Below are positions 54,701-64,000 of a DNA stretch of 64,000 bases, piece by piece. The position numbers and the translations under genes are program-made. The stretch spans positions 1 through 64,000 of the forward strand of contig JAHLKC010000130.1 in assembly GCA_025449115.1 (NCBI GenBank), written 5' to 3'. The notes under the pieces are model-generated. The model made no database searches. It had not been told where the DNA came from and saw nothing but the letters and a program-made list of their open reading frames with translations. The stretch's first letter is position 1. Each line of letters starts with the position of its first letter. This stretch comes from Chytridium lagenaria (lineage: Eukaryota; Chytridiomycota; Chytridiomycetes; Chytridiales; Chytridiaceae).

Positions 54701-57700
54701 GTGCTTACCGATATCAGCAAACTTTCTGTCCTCAAAAATGAGAAAGTCATGCTTCGCGGCAATGGCCGTCAGCTTCTCAACGAGATCATGGTCCGAAGTC
54801 TTCAACAATGTCAATGTGCGTCTATCAAAAGAACTTGTCAGAGTCAAGAATAGAGTTGTCAGAATCCAGAATAGAGTTGTTGGTTTGAGTCCCTTCAACA
54901 AAGCTCAATGTAAAAAAAAGGAAAATGGAGCAGAAGCAAGGGGGTTTAAAGCGCTGAAACTGAGATTAGGGATAAAGTTATGCGATCTCATTTGGCGATG
55001 TAGAAAGAGAGGAATGAATGATAACGGGTTTATGGATATCGGACCTTGAGAACGCAAATGTAAGGCCCAAGGAGTTCCGCCAGCTTCAAGACATCAGCCT
55101 TCTTGGTGACGTCCGCGGAGAGGGATAGGTTAGTCCTTTTTGCGATCCATGAGATGCAATAAGCGCTTTGCAGTGGGATTGGTGTGCGATGCGGCTCTTG
55201 CCGAGTACGTCTTGGTGCTGATAGACGTCATAATTTGTCGAGGTCAGAAAAAACGAGGGAAAAAATTGAGTTTAGATACGAGCTTGACGACATAACAATA
55301 GCAACGCGCTTTGTTCCAATATACGTGAATGCGCGGGGTTTACTCCATCAGATTTCTTATTATCAGTGATGCACCTAGGTTATGGGTTGATTTATTTTTA
55401 GAGTTTGAAATTAATGGCTAGAAAGGTTTAAGCCGGTTTGTTATACTGTTAAAAAAAGGTATATTCGTCAAAGATGTTTCGACATGAGGGACCGGGTGCT
55501 CATGCTGGTGTTATTTTGTGAATCTTGAGCAGAGCGGTGGCCAAACGCTAAATTTGGAAGGGTCAAATTCCATCAGTTCTGGAAACAAATTCTGAGTTGT
55601 CCAGAAATCCATCCTTCAAAAACCCTTCCAACCAGCTCAACATTTTTTTACCATACAGCCCACACTCAAAGCTTTAACAACATGCGTCTGTCGTTAGTCG
55701 CATCTTCTCTCTCACTCCTTCTTGGAGCCGCGTCTGCAGGTGCGTTATTGGTCATCTTGCCCCATTTCCATGCGCCTAATCGTGTTGACGTGCTTTGTCT
55801 AACCTCATCTCTCCTTTCCACCAGCTCTTTTCGAACCCCCAAACGGTCGCCTCTACCTCTCCATTTGGCATGAAAACGGCAACCCCTCTCCAACTTCCCC
55901 CTACCTTGTAAAAGACTACCCTAGGGATGTCAATGGACGTCTCGGAAGGAACGCTGCATCGTACCAATACGCTCAGTATTTGCCCGTTGATCTTATTCCG
56001 GAGAGTGGAGAACGCAACACTGGAGATTTAGGCTCATTGGAAAGGACCGAGACAGATGCCTACTTCTTCCTTTCAATTTACCCGACCGATCATCCTGCAC
56101 CACAAGTCGCGGGTTTTGACGCTATTACGGATCGCAGTGTGGAGGAACTGGCAGATCAGCTTTATAATGTAGTGTAGCTTTGCAAAGCTTGCAATGCAGT
56201 CGAATCAAATAGTATCTTATTTTTTTCTTTGAATTAGATTACGGCCGCCGACCGTTCAAACCGTCGAGTTTTCCTCCGTCTTTTCCCTGAGATGAATGGT
56301 AAGAGTCTAATAGACTTATCATATGTTTTTTCTTACTTTTTTTTTAAAGGAAACTGGTATAACAGATGGCATGGTCGCCCTCTTCAATATGTTACCCAAT
56401 GGCGAAGAGTCTATGACGCCGTCGTCCGTAGAGGTGCCAAGGACCGAGTTGCATTCGTGTGGTATGTGTTTACAAATCATCACAGTATTTTCGTTACACT
56501 CATGCTCGTTTGTAGTTATTATAGTTCCTTTTGTGTTAACATGATATTTTTAACATTAATTCTGTTGAAAACAGGGCGCCCAACTATGGAATTGGATACC
56601 CCTACGGTGGTGGTGCAACCACTGCCCCAACTGGCCCGGCACCTAACGCCACTGAATATGCTGCGCTTGACACAAACCGTGACGGAGTTGTTGATAACGG
56701 TGATGACCCCTTCTCCCCGTGGTACCCTGGAGACGAGTATGTGGACTGGACAGGATTATCTATATACTATAAACGTGAGTGATTTATTGTAGTTACCCAG
56801 ATGGCGCTTCATTTCTGACTTTGGTTCAGCTTTCAGCAGGCCTGGTGAAAATAACCCGCCTTCTGCTTCTTTCGACTTGTGTAAGTTTTTTTTATATTTC
56901 AGACTATTCAAAGCGTTGCTTTTTATTATTATACAGTTGTTACTCTTGAAGGACGAGGCGGTGTCAACTTTTACGATGTCTATTCTACTCGCAAGAATAA
57001 ACCTTTCATGGTAATGTAGAATTAACTAATAATCGAGGCAGCACACGACCTCTTCTATCTGCCATCGTTATTACTTTATTGTATGCTTACATTTGCATAT
57101 TTTCCTGTATTAATCGCAGATTTCTGAGTCCGGTGCTGCTTATGGATTGGAGTTCCGCCCACCAAACGGCGGAGCCGCTGTCCCCGTCACTTGCTGTGTT
57201 TCACGTCTTGCTGTGTTCCAACCGTTCTGGAGGGAGTATGTGACCAACCCGCAGACTATGGACAGATATCCTTTGATGAAGATGATCAACCTGTTTGGTA
57301 GGTGTTCTATCTCTTAGACCACTTTTATTTTACACTGTGATAGACTACTTTTTTACTTAACTACCCACTTTGACTATAGAACACTACAAGGTTGATGACA
57401 ATTACTTGCGAGACTTCAGAATCACTGCTAACACGTCGATGGTGAGTCACGTCACTGTGGCTCTTAGTCTTTGCGCTTGTGCTTTCTTGGCTAACGGTTT
57501 TGTTCCTTCTACAGAATGGCGATGATGCAGTCCTTTCGGCTTTCCGTGCTGATCTTGACACTGTCAGTGACCGCTACATTTGGGCTAATCGCAGCGTTCT
57601 CACTACCACTACCGTCGCTGTTACTACCACCTCTGTATCGTCTTCGCAGACGACTACTGCGGGTGCGACTGCTGCTCCAACGACCACAACAAGGAGTGGT

Positions 57701-60700
57701 GCGGTACAGGGGTCCGCTGGTGTGGGATATGCCTTGATGGCTATTGCGCTTGTTGGCGTTTTCGCGTTTTAATATGCCGAAATGACTGTGGCACTTTTTC
57801 AGTTTCTTTTTTTTTTTCTTGTTAACTCTTCGTCTCGGTCTTTTTCGATATCAATTTTTTTCTGACCTTTTTGTTTGAATTACTTCGTACGTCGATTCAA
57901 TGAAAAAGAATCAGTTTTTGCTTGTGATCTGTGGCTGTTACAAACGGAACTCTTGTCAGAACTGACTTTTAGGAATATATACCATATGTCCTATACTATC
58001 CAGATTCAGATATGGAAGGTGGCGCGATAGGCAAAAACGGGGACCCTTGGCGCGCAATCGCGACCAGCCTAGCACCACCCGGCGGTAGTGTCGTAGAGGC
58101 GACAAAGGGCTTATCCGAGCATGACTGCGAGGTTAGTAAATGGTTTTAAGTTAGTATTGGTATGTGGGGTTCTCATCGACGTCTTTCTCCCCGCTGTCCA
58201 GACTCGGATTGCTGCACATCACTCTTTGAAGGACCTTCTCAATTTATTTTTTTTTGTTTGTTTTTGGCTCAAGAACTTAGAGATAGTATACGAGTATATG
58301 CTCTACTTTGCGACATTCCTTGCTCTTCTTGCTGAGCGTCTGTCTAAGAGGCTCTTAGTAAAACTACATTTCTTATATCACTTTCCAAAGAAGTAAACGC
58401 CATAATGGACGGCGATCTGCTACCTTGGTAAGTATCTGTCTAAGTCACGTGACTCAAACGGCGGCTAAAGCCATCATTGATATACGGACGGTCAACAAAA
58501 GAAAATCTTTAATATCCCTATATTTTTCTCCAATCTGTTTTTCCCCTTGATCACTTTTCTTTATCTTATCAATCTGGCGCTATGTTCCCTTTTTTTGCGT
58601 GTCGGTCTTCCATTTCCTTATTTCTCTGAATAATTGTAATTGATTTTATCAACACAGCTCCTATACTAGCTGACCCGAAAGGAGTGATGATACCAAACCG
58701 TCAATTGTCTCATTTACATAAATGCTGCAATTGAGACCCATAAGATCCTCACTCCAGAACCACGACGTCAAATAATCCATGAGTGCGGACAATCCTCTGG
58801 TATATTTAGCAGCTGCTTTCGATCAATCAATCAGGAGACGAGAGAAAGAACTAATACGGAAATGGAGGTAAATGGTGTGAGGTTTATTGGAATATAGTGC
58901 GTAACATGCTTCACTCTAAAGGTGATCCTTGGCAATAATGATCTGGTCCCCTGCACAAGGGCAAGCGTTATGAATCCTGTCCACATACTCAGACCCAACA
59001 TAAACAAACGACTTGAAAAGGGTTTCTTTCGGTGCAAGAAGGAACTTTATGGTAGGTATGTGACCTTCGGTCTAGGAACAAATGAGAAACTACGATAGCA
59101 TGGAAAATCATGAAGGATGGTATGAGCATGGCCATACTGGGGCTTCGTTCTCTTTTGGGATACGAGTGATGCGTATGACGTGCTCCTCATCCGACACTAA
59201 AAAGCAGCCTCCCCTCTTTGTTGAATCAAATGTGTCTGCAAGCGACGCAAGCATACGCTGCTCCCTTTCTGTATGAAGAGAATGAGACGACGTCAGCATT
59301 AAATCAGGACAGCGACAGGTAATCCAGGATTGTCCGTCAACAACCACCAGCCAACACTCACCACCACAATTACCTACCAGACAGTGGCATTTATCTTGAA
59401 CCCCCAAAAAATCGCAACCTTGTCCTTGTCACACACGGTGGTAAGTGGGGTTATGGAGGGGAATGGCTGACCCTTATGCATCTTCAGGTTGCCCTCAATA
59501 AGCCACCTCTTCCAACCTGTGTAGAAAAAAGAATAAATGAGAGCTACGTTCGGCGCAAGTCTGGAGGCTAAATGACCCTAGACCTACAGAGGATCTTCGG
59601 CATTTTTTTTTGTTCGTCTGATGCGGAAAAGCGAGTCCTCGTGCAATAAAGTGTAGTGGCCATCCAATCCTTCTTTTTCGAAGGCGGCCACGACCACAGG
59701 CTCAAGCCAACCAACGCTCAACCGATGGCTTAATCAATGGGAAGGAGGACCATAAAATGAAAACCAGAAGAAATGTAGTCACGAACCTGCAGTGGCCGGC
59801 GCGTCGAATTAGCAAAAATAAAATAAAATCGAAAACGCCAGACGCGAGAGCCAAGTCCACCTTGGAACTGAAAATATGTTGTGGTATCGTACAAAGGATA
59901 GAAGGGCACACATACATACCACTGATCCTGTGCTCTTATGGTATTAGTCTGCTGCACTTTTGACACCCGTAAAAACCTTTTCTATGTCAGAATATGAAAT
60001 TCATAGATCTGCAGGAAGATCTCACCACCAGCACGTACTTTTGTTATTCCATTGATGACTCGCATTCTAAACATTGAGCAGGATTAAGCAGCTCCAAAAC
60101 TTGTCAAATTAAAAAGTATTAAGATATGTAAGTAAAAGTATTAAGAGAACAAAGTAAATGTACTTTATTCAATTGAAGAGAAAATGAGGTCAAAAACGAG
60201 ATGACTCTGCACAAAAACACCAAAGGAAATGTGCTTTGGTTAAATTATCAAAAGGCAGCAGCAGCAACAACAGCCGCAAAAACCGAAAGCCAGACTGAAA
60301 CACCATTAAAACCGGTGGCAGAAGATTTGGTATGGTGGCCGCGGCAGGAGGAGCAGCTGTAGTCAACGCGACAGAGCCAGTGGTGGTAGGTGGAATGGCC
60401 TGAGCGACAAGAGCAGACTGTCCGAAGTCAGCTTTAAACATTTCACACCAAACAGAGACGCTGAAAAGGAGTTAAAGTTATTAGATATATATATATAACT
60501 ACGAAGGAAAACTTACACGTTAATGTTGTCGAAAGTCTGGCCATTAATTAACTTAATGGAGAGGTCGGTCGGAGTAGCGTATTCACCTGAAACCTTGAAG
60601 TCGCTGACCCTTCTACCACTCGCGAGAAGCTCTGATCGAGTGCCGGCAGAAGCTCCCCACTGTCAAGAATCAAAGAAAATAACAAAATTAATTCTCGAAA

Positions 60701-63700
60701 AAAAAAAAATTAAGGTGAATGTACTTACGAAATACACGTCGGGACCTGCGGGGGTCAAAGTGAAACCGGTGATGTTAAAGGTACAGTCGTCCACGATGGT
60801 AATAGATCCGGTGACGGTGTGTCCGCTTGAAGGGTTTGCAACAAAAGGTGCCTTAGTGCCGATGCGTGCAGAAGTTTTTCCGCACACTGCTTGCGAATTA
60901 ACGCCAACTGCAGCAAGAGTTGAGAAGAGGATGGCGATCAAAGATGTGGTCTTCATTGTTGCTTATTTTTTTTTGGCTAGATGGGATAGATTGAGATTGA
61001 TTTTTACGGCCTCACAGTGAGGGTTTAAATAGTTTTTTTTCTCTCAGACTCTCACCGATTTGAAATCAAGAATATAAAGGGCTACGTAGGACGGAATAAG
61101 GGTCTAAACAGCTTGCAAACGGCTAATCCTTTTTCTGGCAGATAGTATTTTACAGGGTTCGAGTTTGAACCCGTGAGTCTAAATTTACTGGCATATCCGA
61201 ATATAGCAATGTATAAGAACGCCGAGTTTGAGTGATTATGCTACGTTTTGGATAAGGGCTTGCTACGAATCATTACCCTTTCTTTACATTTTACTTCTCT
61301 CGAGCATTTCTAATGCGAGTAGTCATGTCCCCATACTCGTAGTTTAACGCTTAATCAGATTGAAATACATGCCTGAGGACATCTTTCAACGGATACTATA
61401 CACATATATTACAAATTATTTTTATTTGATATTTATCGACTTGATAGATTAACGTCGAGGAGGAGGAATAAAGCCCCTTTTTGATCTACAAGAACGCCAA
61501 CTAATTAAGGGAGTGTTAAAATAAAGAAGAAAAAAGATCACGGCGAAGAAGATATTGAGATACACTACAACTAGAATAATATTATGCTAAAACACCATAC
61601 GAAAACCTCAAATTATTTAAATCGCGCAGAGATTAGATTTTATACGCAAATAATAACAAAGATATTATAACATCATTATGAGGATTTATTGTCAATACAA
61701 TCACAATTAGTCAGTCGACCGGAACTCCCAGCAAAACTATCCAACACGAAGAGAATGTCTTTTACAGTAGAAAATAGATCTGAATCGCGCAAATAACATG
61801 AGGGCATCGGTAGGAAGCAGGGAAAACGAGAAAACACTGCTGTCAAACAAGTAAAAGCAGTTGATTTGAATGATAAAGTATAAATACGTATGATTGAAAA
61901 TGGAAGACTAGTCGAGATCTCCTCAACATAATAAGCACATTAAAAAGCAATAGCAAACAAAACAACCAAAAGCGAAAAAGTAGACACGGTCGTCAAAGCG
62001 GCCCCAGACGTCGCAGGAGCATTCAAAACTACAATTTTCCATCCGAGCTTCTGGTGAGTAGTGCACTGGTAGTAAAGTGTGTCAGGGGTAGATGCATCTG
62101 GTGTCCACTTTAATACGAAAGGTTTGCTAGGCGTTCCAACGAAGCCGCGCCACCGGCAAAGATTTTCTCGCCTGGTTCAGACAACCCTCCGACCATTGAA
62201 GAGGTTAGATTAAAGTGGATGGTCTTCGCCAGACGCGATGGTGAAGGTGTAATTGACGCCTCGACGAACTTGAAGGATTGGCGATTTCAAAAACCGTTGA
62301 TGCGGTACGACACACCCCAACCTGGCGGGTTCGGGTAGTTCGTATTTGGGCCGAGCGTAATGGCGAGATCGGTTGAATTCGCAACAGTAGAGACGCCGAC
62401 GGGAGTTGTGGTGGTGTTTGCCGACGGTTTCGGGGATGAAGATTGAGCGACAATGGGGGAACAGGCTCGGGATGATGATGCGCTTGTGGTTGCAGCAAGG
62501 TTAAAGGGAGCGTTCGAAGATGATCTGGTGTCTTTGTGGAAAAGGACAACCGGGCGGGAGGTATCTTCGGAAATTGGTCCGAGTGCCCATATGATTTGAG
62601 AGGCGGTAGAGCTGACATTGAGGGGATGGAAGTTTCCTGTACCGGTGGTGGGGCGAAAAAAAACGCGACGGTGTAGATGTTAGAGGCGGTTCTAGACGCG
62701 TGGAGGAGCTGAACAGACGATGTCTCGTTGGACCTTGGGCAAACACCTTGAGTTGAGGTCGCCATGTAATCGCACTGCTGACGAGTATTGGAACGATAAG
62801 GGAAGACGAAGGGGTCTCCTTTGGCGTCGTATCCTGCCAGAGTAATATCGGCACCGATCATGGAAATTTCACTCAAGCTAGGGTTGTTGATGCCAAAAGC
62901 AAACCATCCTCGATCCGATTCAAGAGAAGCGTGCATGGCCATGGAAATGGAGCCGTTTGCAAATGGTGGATTCCAGTAAAGATTCAAGCGATCCTTGAGG
63001 AGAGTAAGGCAGTTGGTGTAGCCGTTGATGAGATCGATCGGCATCGATGCCGGCGCCGGGAGCGTGGGAGATGGAAGACTGGCCTGTCCAAAGTCGGCCT
63101 TAAAAGTCTCACACCAGATGGAGATGCTAGAATATAGTTAATTATGGAGAAATGCCGGTGTAGAAATAAGAGAAGCGTCATTTTCACTATCCAACTTACA
63201 CATTGAAGTTATCGAAAGACTGTCCGCTCTGTAACTTGATGATGAGTTCTGTCGGGTCGCTGTACTGGCCAGAAACCTTAAAGTCGCTTATACGGCGGCC
63301 ATTGCTGAGAAGCTCTGATCGAGATCCGTCGGGTGCTCCCCACTACAGCAAAACGCCATCTGTTAGAACTTCATGATAACAAGGTACTAATTGACTTACA
63401 AAGTAGACGTCAGGCCCAGCGGGAGTCTGAGTAAACTGCCTGATGGAGAAAGTACAGTCATCAACAATGGTCAGAACTCCAGAGATTGAATGTCCGCTGG
63501 AAGGGTTTGCGACAAAAGAAGTTGTAAGGCCCACTCTGGGGGAAGTCTTGCCGCATGCTGCCTGTGAGTTGACACCCACAGCGGCGAGCAACGAGGAGAG
63601 GACAGCGACCACGGACGATGGGATCTTCATGGCTGCGCTGTAGGTACTTGATTATAAAGTGTTGCAGTATCGACGAATGATGATGCAGTCCGTTCACTAT

Positions 63701-64000
63701 CGTTTAACGTGCAATGCCCCTTGCAGCCAGCGTGTAAGCGCATTATAAACAACTTGCACTTTCATTATAAATGAACCACCACCAATTCCAAAGCAAATAC
63801 GTTTTTTCAGGGCAATCAAATATTTTATAGATATCTGTAGTTCGGCCTAAGGTTTGAACTCTCAAACTGGCAAACAGTCAGAAGGCTTTACTGGCGCAAT
63901 AAGACCTTTCTAGGATAGGGCGCATTACGGCGCGCCAACATGCACAGTCGAGATATCTAATCTGCAGACGCCGTCAATGTTTGGTCATGACCTGCCATTA

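Overview
The window looks like nuclear DNA of a fungus, most likely an early-diverging (chytrid-grade, zoosporic) lineage. Genes have many short GT-AG introns (33-200 nt), often with CTAAC-like branch sites. Intergenic DNA is very AT-rich. Fungal hallmarks are a Cdc24-type Rho exchange factor with CH, DH, PH and PB1 domains, an Rvs161/Hob3 BAR protein, URA3, a MARVEL-domain protein and GPI-anchored secreted proteins. A CSPP1/CCDC66-like coiled-coil protein hints at a centriole or cilium. The phylum is inference. I saw no tRNA, rRNA or CRISPR array.

Layout. 1-4 kb: minus-strand exons of poorly recognisable genes, one with an OTU-protease-like exon. 4.4 kb: a CTG/ATG triplet repeat. 5.3-6.1 kb: MARVEL protein. 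6.6-9.4 kb: a hAT transposon with a perfect 8-bp target duplication. 9.5-15.0 kb: a Mutator-like element (MULE) whose coding region starts with a Ulp1/C48 cysteine protease and continues with FAR1-like, DDE transposase, SWIM and SAP domains. 15.7-19.5 kb: CDC24. 20-26 kb: two divergent dCache receptors, one ending in TPR repeats and a vWA domain. 26.5-34.9 kb: a very compact block of a carnosine N-methyltransferase homologue, an ALC1/CHD1L-type remodeller (SNF2, macro, BRCT-like) and convergent CWF19L1. 35-41 kb: CSPP1/CCDC66-like and CC2D1/Lgd genes. 41.4-43.4 kb: coatomer zeta and Rvs161-like BAR. 43.7-50.9 kb: unknown and low-complexity proteins, the last ending in a telobox Myb domain. 52.6-55.2 kb: pyrroline-5-carboxylate reductase and URA3, convergent. 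55.7-57.8 kb: a GPI-anchored GH26 enzyme. 60.2-63.6 kb: tandem secreted DM13 proteins, the second also carrying DOMON and cupredoxin-like domains.

One theme runs through the window: most genes need one or more single-base corrections to read through, usually one missing base next to a short run of G, A or C, while protein conservation is otherwise intact. A few genes (carnosine methyltransferase, coatomer zeta, GH26) read cleanly. I read this as assembly indel error rather than mass pseudogenisation or programmed frameshifting. CDS spans below therefore cover conceptual genes with introns and suspected indels.

The most unusual items are the protease-bearing MULE, the dCache-HAMP-TPR-vWA receptor, the ALC1-like remodeller with a BRCT-like tail in a fungus, and the DM13-DOMON-cupredoxin surface protein.
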